Positions 1-5,590 are shown, numbered from the stretch's first letter. The stretch: DNA of 6,901 nucleotides from Bryobacteraceae bacterium (GCA_030044325.1 JASHWA010000072.1:1-6901), one strand, 5' to 3'. The notes: a model not told the origin generated them from the letters alone. Made by a program: numbers and translations.

Positions 1-1016
1 ACCGTGTCCACGCCTCCCGCGCACACCGCCGAATACGCCAGAATCGAATCGAGACCGTACGTCCCTTCCGACCACCTCTCGGCCAGCAGCTTATCTTCCA
101 TCACCGGAATCATCAGCCCCGAATAACCTACGCGTTTCACCGCAGTCGATTGCACCGCCCGCGTGATGATCCCGGAAGCGGTGAGCGTCCGGCTCGACCC
201 GAACGGCGCGCCGGTAAAGGCCTCGATTGCCGCGGCGATCGAATTCTGCAGGCTCGGGGCAGGCGTAGCATCGATCCCTTCGTAGGTCCAACCGGTTTTG
301 GCGGCCAGGTCCTTGGCGACCGCTTCGGCTTCCTTCGTGTATTTTTGAAGCGCCAGCGACAACTGCCGCTCGGCTTCGTTGGGATCGTGATATTTCGCGA
401 AAACATCGGCGACCACGGCCGCGCCCTCCATCGCGATTGCGAAGGCGTGGCCGTGCGAAACGTGATACGAACCGGGATAATACGGCCCGAACGGCTTCAT
501 CATCGCGATGGCCGCGAAGTTGAAGTTCGCGTCGCCATGCGGGCTGCGCTCGGAGAGCGTTTTGATCAGTTTCGCCGCCTGGCTGAGCGAGCGCCAGTGG
601 ATCCCGTCGTCGCCCGCCATAATCATGTTGGCGTCGACGTTCACCGCGGACATGATGTCGGCGAGCAGCGCGACGCTCCCTGGGTCATCCGTATCGTTCA
701 TCATCGCTGGACCGATGTTCAGGGCCGTATGTGGGGTCATCTCGCGGAGATTGCGCACCATCGCAATGGCGCGCTCGCGGCTCATTCCCTTGGTCCACGC
801 CGGGAACGGCTGCGTGGTGATCCTTCCGCCGGCGCCCTCAAATCCAGCGTGATTGAACGCGTCCTTGGCCGCGGCCAGGAACTTCTCCGTTTCTTCGATG
901 CGCTGTCCGAAATTGTCGCGATCGATTTCAATGAACGCGGTGACCGCGCGAATCCGGGGACGGCTGTCTCCCCAGGCGATGACGGCAAAGCACAGCGCGA
1001 TAGCGATCCGGCGCAT
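1..1016 (-). CDS. Exported DUF711 (UPF0210/PFL-like) family protein, C-terminus cut by window edge
   Basis: 338 complete codons are visible and the frame stays open to the window edge. After the N-terminus the protein matches my recollection of DUF711: RIRAVTAFIEI (21-31), RITTQPFP (65-72), ALNIGPAMM (98-106), GPYYPGSYH (177-185) with FAIAMEGA (192-199), GYSGLMIPVMED (297-308) and YSAVCAGGVDT (328-338), which resembles the family's end motif. The family is uncharacterised and has been linked by fold to pyruvate formate-lyase-like proteins; I can assign no reaction. Unusually, residues 1-16 (MRRIAIALCFAVIAWG) look like a signal peptide, whereas the members I know begin near the RIRAVT segment and are cytosolic. 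The ATG start is firm: an in-frame TAA lies three codons upstream. No Shine-Dalgarno lies in front of it, and a good -10 box sits 5 bases upstream. It is divergent from the cytochrome gene. Family assignment is fairly sure; export is inferred. Confidence 0.85.
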   Translation of the reverse strand, partial: MRRIAIALCFAVIAWGDSRPRIRAVTAFIEIDRDNFGQRIEETEKFLAAAKDAFNHAGFEGAGGRITTQPFPAWTKGMSRERAIAMVRNLREMTPHTALNIGPAMMNDTDDPGSVALLADIMSAVNVDANMIMAGDDGIHWRSLSQAAKLIKTLSERSPHGDANFNFAAIAMMKPFGPYYPGSYHVSHGHAFAIAMEGAAVVADVFAKYHDPNEAERQLSLALQKYTKEAEAVAKDLAAKTGWTYEGIDATPAPSLQNSIAAAIEAFTGAPFGSSRTLTASGIITRAVQSTAVKRVGYSGLMIPVMEDKLLAERWSEGTYGLDSILAYSAVCAGGVDT

Positions 1017-1021
1017 GTCTG

Positions 1022-1050
1022 CTTATAGCATCGGAAATTCCTGCGCGCAA
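1022..1050 (-). promoter_or_regulatory. Candidate sigma70 promoter with extended -10, probably giving a leaderless mRNA
   Basis: Read on the minus strand, TTGCGC (1050-1045) is followed after exactly 17 bases by TATAAG (1027-1022), preceded by TGC as in an extended -10. Only 5 bases separate the -10 box from the ATG at 1016, so transcription should start at or next to the start codon. This agrees with the lack of a ribosome binding site. The -35 box matches the consensus only in its TTG. Confidence 0.5.
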
Positions 1051-1081
1051 TGGGCGCCAGGCTGGAGCGTTGATTCGCTCG

Positions 1082-1129
1082 GAAAAACCGTCCCGGTGAG
1101 GGCGGGGTCGAACCCGGCCCGTCGCACCG
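1082..1129 (-). other. Strong stem-loop followed by T5 on the minus strand; possible terminator or attenuator
   Basis: Nested inverted repeats: CGGTG (1094-1098) pairs with CACCG (1125-1129), GGGC (1100-1103) with GCCC (1117-1120), and GGGT (1105-1108) with ACCC (1112-1115), closing on a CGA loop with one G-G mismatch. That is 13 base pairs in total. On the minus strand a run of five T (1086-1082) follows 7 bases after the stem, somewhat far for a classical intrinsic terminator. It lies upstream of the DUF711 promoter, so it could stop minus-strand transcription entering from the cytochrome side, or be a protein-binding site. Confidence 0.4.
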
Positions 1130-1135
1130 CCCCTC

Positions 1136-1166
1136 TTGATCAATCTTTCCTTGAACTTGCGTTCAA
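1136..1166. promoter_or_regulatory. Two dyad-symmetric sites, candidate operator
   Basis: TTGATCAA (1136-1143) is a perfect 8-bp palindrome. TTGAACTTGCGTTCAA (1151-1166) is a perfect 6-4-6 inverted repeat. Both share TTGA...TCAA ends and lie between the two divergent candidate promoters, about 90 bp upstream of the plus-strand one. The symmetry is seen directly; binding by a dimeric regulator is inference, and no regulator gene is in the window. Confidence 0.35.
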
Positions 1167-1258
1167 TTCTATCCATTCCGGCCAAAAGGCAGCCGGACGA
1201 ATTTACAAATCCTTAAGAAAAATGGACTTATCCCTAATAAACTAGCTACAGGTTGGTA

Positions 1259-1288
1259 TTGCGTGCAACACCGCAACTTGGCTAGGAT
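1259..1288 (+). promoter_or_regulatory. Candidate promoter for the cytochrome gene
   Basis: TTGCGT (1259-1264) and TAGGAT (1283-1288) are separated by 18 bases, just downstream of an AT-rich stretch (about 1197-1250). This would give a leader of roughly 65 bases containing a small GC hairpin, GGCGC-GGT-GCGCC (1298-1310), before the ribosome binding site. Both hexamers are imperfect matches, so this is a tentative call. Confidence 0.3.
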
Positions 1289-1346
1289 TAAACATGAGGC
1301 GCGGTGCGCCCACGCTCTCCCTTCGCTATTTGGGGGTGTGATCGAC

Positions 1347-1354
1347 GAGAGGAG
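1347..1354 (+). promoter_or_regulatory. Ribosome binding site that decides the cytochrome start
   Basis: GAGAGGAG ends 6 bases before the ATG at 1361. The frame is also open from an ATG at 1304, but that one has no such site and would put 19 arginine- and acid-containing residues ahead of an otherwise clean signal peptide. The start at 1361 is therefore preferred. Confidence 0.75.
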
Positions 1355-1360
1355 TCCGGT

Positions 1361-2746
1361 ATGGCGAAAATCAAAGCGGTTACCATCAGCGCTTTCGTGG
1401 CAATCTGTGGAACGGCGATGGCGGCGGATTCGAGCAGCCGCTCGCAGATAACGTTCACCAAAGATGTGGCCCCGATTCTTCAGGACAAATGTCAGGATTG
1501 CCATCGGCCCGGCGGAATGGCGCCCATGGCTTTGTTGACCTATCAAGAGGCGCGGCCCTGGGCGAAATCGATCCGGGAACGCGTCGTCGCGCGGCAGATG
1601 CCGCCATGGTTCATCGATAAATCGGTCGGCATTCAGCAGTTCAAGAACGACGCCTCGCTGAGCGACGACCAGATCCAAAAGATCGCCAAGTGGGTGGACG
1701 CCGGCGCGCCGATGGGAGACGCCAAGGACATGCCTCCGCCCAAGAAGTTCGACGACGAAAACGGGTGGAAGCTCGCCAAGATCTTCGGACGCCAGCCTGA
1801 CATGGTGATCGAGGGGCCGGATTACACTATGCCCGCGCACTACCAGGATCAGTGGTGGCGGCCGACGACGAACGTCGAGCTTTCCGAGCCGCGCTGGGTC
1901 CAGGCGGTGGAAATGCAGCCGTCGACGCCCGATGCGCGCAAGATTTTCCATCACGTGCTCGCCAACCTTTATCAGGATGAGACCAACGCGCCTTCGCCGC
2001 TCGTAAAGGTCGACCTCGGCCGGAACGGGAGCAATTTCGGAGCGGGCGGAGCCGGCGCGGGTCTGCTGATGGAGTGGGCGGTCGGCAAGAACTACGACAT
2101 TTATAATCCGGGAACCGGCAAATTGCTGATGCCCGGCGCACAGATCCGCTGGGAGTATCACGTCCACGCGGTGGGCGAGAAGATCACGGGCCATCCAAAG
2201 CTGGCGGTTTTCTTCTACCCCAAGGGAGAGACCCCGCAGCACCGGACCTATCTGACGCTGTTCGGCTCGACTGGAAACGGAAACGGCGCGACGCTCGATA
2301 TTCCGCCGAATTCAATCGCGGAAGCCGAAGGCTATCACGTGCTGCGCGCCGCGGCGAGACTTGAAAACTTCCAGCCGCATATGCACCTTCGCGGCAAGGC
2401 GATGATGATCGAAGCAATCCTGCCGGATGGAACCGTGCAAACGCTCAGCTACGTGGATCACTTCAACTTCAATTGGATGACCAACTACATCTACACCGAC
2501 GACGCCGCTCCGGTGCTTCCCAAGGGCACCGTCATTCACGTGAAGGCGTGGTATGACAACACGCGCGGCAATCCCAACAATCCCGATCCGGACCAGTGGG
2601 TCGGCTACGGAGACCGCACCGTGGATGAAATGGGTCACGCGTGGGTGAACGTGATGTACATCACCGACGAAGAGTACAAGGAATGGGCCGCGCAGCACAA
2701 GCAGGAACGGGGTCCGATGCGCCGCCCGACCCAGGATCAGCAGTAA
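1361..2746 (+). CDS. Secreted cytochrome c fused to a copper type II (PHM-like) monooxygenase domain
   Basis: 461 residues. Residues 1-22 form a signal peptide ending AMA-A, placing the protein in the periplasm. A small cytochrome c domain follows (about 30-118): CQDCH (44-48) is a CxxCH haem site, and M80 in QMPPW is the likely sixth haem ligand. The rest (about 145-450) resembles copper type II ascorbate-dependent monooxygenases, whose peptidylglycine monooxygenase member binds one copper with HH plus H and the other with HxH plus M. In order and at similar spacing I see HH (197-198), HVH (267-269), HMH in PHMHLRGK (339-346) and M424 in DEMGH. A full two-copper site is thus plausible. Family members with haem domains are, as I recall, common in Acidobacteria but of unknown substrate. 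The haem domain may feed electrons to copper in place of ascorbate; this is inference. It stands alone on its strand and ends 5 bp from the convergent HAD gene. Confidence 0.88.
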   Translation: MAKIKAVTISAFVAICGTAMAADSSSRSQITFTKDVAPILQDKCQDCHRPGGMAPMALLTYQEARPWAKSIRERVVARQMPPWFIDKSVGIQQFKNDASLSDDQIQKIAKWVDAGAPMGDAKDMPPPKKFDDENGWKLAKIFGRQPDMVIEGPDYTMPAHYQDQWWRPTTNVELSEPRWVQAVEMQPSTPDARKIFHHVLANLYQDETNAPSPLVKVDLGRNGSNFGAGGAGAGLLMEWAVGKNYDIYNPGTGKLLMPGAQIRWEYHVHAVGEKITGHPKLAVFFYPKGETPQHRTYLTLFGSTGNGNGATLDIPPNSIAEAEGYHVLRAAARLENFQPHMHLRGKAMMIEAILPDGTVQTLSYVDHFNFNWMTNYIYTDDAAPVLPKGTVIHVKAWYDNTRGNPNNPDPDQWVGYGDRTVDEMGHAWVNVMYITDEEYKEWAAQHKQERGPMRRPTQDQQ

Positions 2747-2755
2747 GTTGCTTAC
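2743..2755. repeat. Small palindrome spanning both stop codons of a convergent gene pair
   Basis: GTAAG-TTG-CTTAC contains the TAA stop of the cytochrome gene (2744-2746) and, on the other strand, the TAA stop of the HAD gene (2754-2752). Only 5 bp separate the two genes, so there is no room for a normal bidirectional terminator. No T run follows on either strand, so I do not call this a terminator. Confidence 0.4.
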
Positions 2756-3366
2756 CGGTCTGGGAGGCCGTAGCGCTCGGGAATCGACGCGAACGCCTCC
2801 CAGCTCGAGTACAGTTCCGCGTTCAACCCCACCTTGCGCGCGCCTTCGATGTTCTCGGCGCGATCATCAATGAACAGCGCTTCCTCCGGCGCGACACCCA
2901 ACCCGGCGACCGCATCCCGGTAGATTTCGGCCTGCGGTTTGACGTAACCGAGCTCGAAGGAAAACGTGACGTGATCGAAGTGACGGAGAAACCCGTCAAG
3001 CTCGCGCAGACGATTTCCCAGCGGACGCGGAAGATTGGATAAGATCGCGGTTCGGACTCCGCGCGACCGCAGCTTGGCGGCCCAGTCGAGCACTCGATCG
3101 TCGAGTACGCTCCAGAAATTGATCTCGTGCTCGATCATCGTCGCGATCCGCGCGTCGTCGAAGGTCCGGTTCATCAGCGACGCGCAGGTGCGCCAATATT
3201 CGATCGGATCCTGTCCGGCGTCGTATTTGAGCCGATGCTTCCACAACGCGCGAACGAAATCCTCCGGCTCGACTCCGCACAATCCGGCCGCGGCCGCGAT
3301 TTGGGCTTTGGTCGGATGATGGCACAGCACTCCGCCGTAATCGAAAATCACACCGCGAACCGGCAT
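2752..3366 (-). CDS. HAD-superfamily hydrolase (subfamily IA, phosphatase-like)
   Basis: 204 residues, a normal length for HAD-IA enzymes. All four HAD motifs are visible: FDYGGVL (8-14) with nucleophile D9, ILSN (108-111) with S110, K143 in YVKPQAEIY, and FIDDRAENIEGA (165-176) with D167 and D168 for magnesium. The second Asp of motif I is replaced by Gly, as in the FDFGGVL group that includes YihX-like sugar and nucleotide phosphatases and related hydrolases. The expected role is cytosolic phosphate-ester hydrolysis; the substrate cannot be read from sequence. The start is the ATG at 3366-3364, one base inside the TGA of the upstream glycosyltransferase, which implies translational coupling. 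The frame is open further upstream, but that stretch is antisense-free overlap with the glycosyltransferase and shows no HAD features. A link to sugar phosphates is suggested only by the neighbour. Confidence 0.88.
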   Translation of the reverse strand: MPVRGVIFDYGGVLCHHPTKAQIAAAAGLCGVEPEDFVRALWKHRLKYDAGQDPIEYWRTCASLMNRTFDDARIATMIEHEINFWSVLDDRVLDWAAKLRSRGVRTAILSNLPRPLGNRLRELDGFLRHFDHVTFSFELGYVKPQAEIYRDAVAGLGVAPEEALFIDDRAENIEGARKVGLNAELYSSWEAFASIPERYGLPDR

Positions 3367-4349
3367 CAGCGGCCGTGCGCTCCGTCGATGACCTGGCGCT
3401 CGCGGCGCGTGCGAATCTCGCGGACCGCATAGATTCGCCGGCCCTGGCTCTCGAAATACGTTCGCGTGAGCACTTCGCCGAGCAGGCCGGTGCAAAACAG
3501 CATCACGCCGGTCACCAGCGCGAGCGCGCCTAAAACCATCAGCGGCCCGTGCGCTTCAATCACGTCCGCGCCGGTGAGAATTTTTTCCCCCGCGAGAAAC
3601 GCAAGTATCGACCCGCCGCAGCCCGCGAAAACCAGCCCCCATTTCCCGAAGAAATGCATGGGGCGCGTGAAGTATTTGAGCAGGAACCAGATGGTGAAGA
3701 TGTCGAACATCACGCGGAAGGTGCGGCTCAAGCCGTAATGCGACCCGCCGTTGGCGCGCTGGATATTACGGATCGGGACTTCGGCGACGCGCGCGCCGTA
3801 AAACGCCGCCAGCGCGGGAATGAAGCGGTGCAGCTCGCCGTACAGGTTCACGTCTTTGAGGATTTCCGCGCGATACGCCTTGAACGTGGTTCCGAAGTCG
3901 CGCAGATCGACGTGCGAGACTTTTTTCATGAGCCAGTTGGCGATGCGCGACGGAAGTTTTCGCGTCACCGCGTTGTCCAGCCGGTTTTTGCGCCAGCCGC
4001 TAGCGATATCGTAGCCTTCCTCGATTTTTTCGAGCAGCGCGGGAATATCTTCCGGGGCGTGCTGCAAATCGCCGTCGAGCGAAATGATCACCGAGCCCTG
4101 CGCTTCATCGAACCCCGCTGCGAGCGCGGCGGTCTGCCCGAAGTTGCGGCGCAAACGGATGACTTTGAGACGCGGATCCGTCTCGACCAGATTTGCCAGC
4201 AGATCGAAGCTGCGGTCGGTCGAGGCATCGTCGACGAAAATGATTTCGTACGGTTTGCGAACCGTTTCCAGCACGGCCGTGAGCCGGTCGTACAGGGGAA
4301 GAATCGACGGTTCTTCGTTGTGGATCGGAATGACGACGGAAAGGTTCAC
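3366..4349 (-). CDS. GT2 glycosyltransferase, polyprenyl-phosphate type (DPM1/ArnC/GtrB-like)
   Basis: 327 residues, the usual length for this group. The N-terminal GT-A domain has SVVIPIHNEE (4-13), VDDASTD (39-45), RRNFGQTAALAAGF (67-80) and a DxD metal site in SLDGDLQ (90-96). FGTTFKAYR (152-160) and GGSHYGLSR (201-209) are typical of enzymes that move a sugar from a nucleotide donor to a lipid phosphate. Two membrane helices follow (about 233-254 and 268-291), then a basic cytosolic tail, so it acts on the inner face of the cytoplasmic membrane. The start is GTG at 4349-4347, giving NLSVVIP directly after it; there is no clear Shine-Dalgarno. It overlaps the HAD gene by one base. A 102-bp gap separates it from the flagellar genes, so it may be transcribed separately. 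Whether it serves flagellin or surface-polysaccharide glycosylation is open. Confidence 0.9.
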   Translation of the reverse strand: MNLSVVIPIHNEEPSILPLYDRLTAVLETVRKPYEIIFVDDASTDRSFDLLANLVETDPRLKVIRLRRNFGQTAALAAGFDEAQGSVIISLDGDLQHAPEDIPALLEKIEEGYDIASGWRKNRLDNAVTRKLPSRIANWLMKKVSHVDLRDFGTTFKAYRAEILKDVNLYGELHRFIPALAAFYGARVAEVPIRNIQRANGGSHYGLSRTFRVMFDIFTIWFLLKYFTRPMHFFGKWGLVFAGCGGSILAFLAGEKILTGADVIEAHGPLMVLGALALVTGVMLFCTGLLGEVLTRTYFESQGRRIYAVREIRTRRERQVIDGAHGR

Positions 4350-4350
4350 T

Positions 4351-4360
4351 TGAAATTTCA
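4351..4360. promoter_or_regulatory. Perfect 10-bp palindrome abutting the glycosyltransferase start
   Basis: TGAAATTTCA is its own reverse complement. It occupies the position where a ribosome binding site would be expected for the GTG start at 4349. It could be an operator overlapping the transcription start, or chance in an AT-rich patch. Confidence 0.25.
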
Positions 4361-4387
4361 GGATAGCAGGATGGCAGAACGGGTCGA
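4360..4387 (-). promoter_or_regulatory. Candidate promoter for the glycosyltransferase-HAD pair
   Basis: Read on the minus strand, TCGACC (4387-4382) is followed after 16 bases by TATCCT (4365-4360), preceded by TGC as an extended -10. Ten bases remain to the GTG start, so the leader would be only a few bases, in line with the missing Shine-Dalgarno. Both hexamers are 4/6 matches, so the call is weak. Confidence 0.25.
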
Positions 4388-4449
4388 GTCCGCATGTGGG
4401 ACCGTCGCCGCTACGGCACTACAGGTCCACGGATTCATGCCACGCGGAC
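4388..4449. repeat. Nested imperfect inverted repeats in the gap after the flagellar genes
   Basis: GTCCGC (4388-4393) pairs with GCGGAC (4444-4449). Inside it GTGGGACC (4396-4403) pairs with GGTCCAC (4424-4430) with one bulge. A smaller alternative, CCGT (4402-4405) with ACGG (4413-4416), is also possible. The block fills most of the gap between the small flagellar-operon protein and the glycosyltransferase. It has no T tract, so it could be a factor-dependent 3' end structure, an RNA element or a dispersed repeat. Confidence 0.4.
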
Positions 4450-4451
4450 AC

Positions 4452-4832
4452 TCAATTTGACCTGCGCGAATCTGCGTGGATCTGCGGCTGCATCTGATGC
4501 ACCCGAACCAGCAGCTCCACTTCCCGCCGCGTCACGCCCAGCGCGGCGGCGATGTGCGCCACATCTTCGTTGCGCCGGAACATGCGCATCGCCTGCACTC
4601 GCTTGCTGATGTTCAGTCCGGAGCGCGCGGGACCCGGGATGTAAACCGGCTCCGGATCTTTCGCGGGCGTTTCGGCGATCGTGCGCGCGAGCTCCTCCAT
4701 GCGCTTGCGATTTTTCGCCGCATGAGCGTAAATTTCGCGCTTCACGCTCCAGAATAAAACCAGCGACGCGCCGAGTCCGGCCGAAAGCAGAACATACAGG
4801 CCCATGGTCTCGACCATTTGCGTATGAATCAT
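4452..4832 (-). CDS. Small membrane-anchored protein with C-terminal helical/HTH-like domain, flagellar operon accessory
   Basis: 126 residues. One N-terminal membrane helix (about 11-30, GLYVLLSAG to LVLFWSV) is followed by a basic stretch with KREIYAHAAKNRKR (31-44), suggesting a cytoplasmic body. A charged helix and a proline-rich linker (55-68) come next. Residues 73-112 (starting LNISKRVQAM, with EDVAHIAAALGVTRREVELL at 89-108) have the pattern of DUF2802/DUF6115-type helical domains seen in small motility proteins. The ATG at 4832-4830 overlaps the fliN stop as ATGA, and AAGGA lies at a good distance upstream; internal Met codons 6 and 10 are weaker choices. Position and build recall SwrB of Bacillus subtilis, which follows sigD and promotes flagellar export assembly. 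That is analogy, not shown homology. Residues 114-124 are encoded by a 10-bp tandem repeat, so the tail may be a late addition. Confidence 0.8.
   Translation of the reverse strand: MIHTQMVETMGLYVLLSAGLGASLVLFWSVKREIYAHAAKNRKRMEELARTIAETPAKDPEPVYIPGPARSGLNISKRVQAMRMFRRNEDVAHIAAALGVTRREVELLVRVHQMQPQIHADSRRSN
4462..4491. repeat. 10-bp tandem repeat (CTGCG-N5, three units) at a gene's 3' end
   Basis: CTGCG recurs at 4462, 4472 and 4482, in units ctgcgcgaat, ctgcgtggat and ctgcggctgc, followed by a further partial atctg. The last two complete matches share ATCTGCG. On the minus strand this encodes the MQPQIHADSRR tail of the small membrane protein. Similar ATCTGCG-type repeats are, as I recall, scattered between genes in several bacterial genomes and yield HADSRR/ADPRR-like peptides when read through. 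Confidence 0.5.
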
Positions 4833-5590
4833 TTGAGCGTCCTTATCCGATCCTGGCGGCTGATCACCTGCTGGATGCGCACGCCGAAATTTCCGCCCAC
4901 CACCACTACCTCGCCGCGCGCGATCACGCAGTTGTTGACGATCACCTCCACCGGATCGCTGATATCGCGATTCAAATCCACCACCGAGCCGGTGGTGAGC
5001 TTCAAGACGTCCTTCAGCGGCACCTGCGCGCGGCCGAAGGAGATGCTGACGGGGAGCTCGACGTCGAGCAGAAGCTCGTAGGTCTTGGACTTCGGCTCCG
5101 GCGGATGGATTTCCAACGCCGCGGCGAGCGAAGATTCGATGCCGAAGGCGACGGTCGCCGACCATCCGTTACCGGTGACGGCCAGAGCGGACCACGCCGC
5201 GCCCGCCGCGGGCGCGTCCGATTCTCCTCCGCCGGCCGCCAGGATCTCGCGGCCGAGCCGCGCCGACATCGCGCTCGCAACCGCGGAGAGCGCCTGGCGA
5301 AGGACTTCTGAAAACTCCGCTTTGAGTTTCGCCGGATCCTTCTCGTCGACTCCCACCGCCTGCATCAGCGCCAGTCCGGCGGCATGCCAGTCGGCGTCGG
5401 AGCAGCCGATCCACAACGCGCCGGAGATCGAGGAAAACTTCTGGCACCAGCGCAGCGCGTTCCCCTGCGGCGGCTCGGAGGCGAGCTCGTGCGTTTCGAC
5501 GCGCGGGCGGTCGCCGGTGAGTCCTTCGAAAGAAGCCGCGACGGCGGTCGCAAGCTCGCCCGAGAGCCAGGTGTGAACGCTCGATGGCAT
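4829..5590 (-). CDS. fliN: Flagellar motor switch protein FliN, long form with N-terminal domain
   Basis: 253 residues, nearly twice the length of E. coli FliN (137). The C-terminal SpoA domain (about 170-245) is typical: LLLDVELPVSISFGRAQVPL (173-192), DVLKLTTGSVVDL (194-206), DPVEVIVNNCVIARGEVVVV (212-231) and NFGVRIQQVIS (234-244). FliN forms the base of the C-ring with FliM and FliG and takes part in rotation switching and cargo docking for flagellar export. Residues 1-160 precede an Ala/Gly-rich stretch (118-131) and look like a degenerate CheC/FliY-type domain; I do not see the ExxN phosphatase motif. An alternative is a FliM-like middle domain. The ATG at 5590 overlaps the fliA TGA by one base, with GAGG 7 bases upstream, and its own stop overlaps the next start by four. 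It is clearly part of one flagellar transcript. Confidence 0.92.
   Translation of the reverse strand: MPSSVHTWLSGELATAVAASFEGLTGDRPRVETHELASEPPQGNALRWCQKFSSISGALWIGCSDADWHAAGLALMQAVGVDEKDPAKLKAEFSEVLRQALSAVASAMSARLGREILAAGGGESDAPAAGAAWSALAVTGNGWSATVAFGIESSLAAALEIHPPEPKSKTYELLLDVELPVSISFGRAQVPLKDVLKLTTGSVVDLNRDISDPVEVIVNNCVIARGEVVVVGGNFGVRIQQVISRQDRIRTLK

Noticed and set aside
150..1028. Long plus-strand open frame of 292 codons
   Set aside because: It lies wholly opposite the DUF711 gene, is Arg/Gly/Asp-rich with no recognisable motif, and is a usual by-product of high GC.
1094..1129. tRNA-like stretch with GGGTCGAACCC resembling a T-arm
   Set aside because: The loop is too short for a T-loop (the usual TTCGA form lacks a base on this strand), and no acceptor, D or anticodon arms can be built around it. 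A plain stem-loop explains it better.
1304..1360. Upstream ATG extension of the cytochrome gene
   Set aside because: It has no ribosome binding site and would bury the signal peptide behind 19 residues. The ATG at 1361 has GAGAGGAG at 6 bases.
1169..2242. Minus-strand open frame of 357 codons opposite the cytochrome gene
   Set aside because: The plus strand encodes a signal peptide, haem site and copper ligands. The antisense product is His/Arg-rich without any recognised domain.
3549..4460. Long plus-strand open frame of 303 codons
   Set aside because: It is antisense to the glycosyltransferase, which has all its family motifs. The plus-strand product shows no family features.
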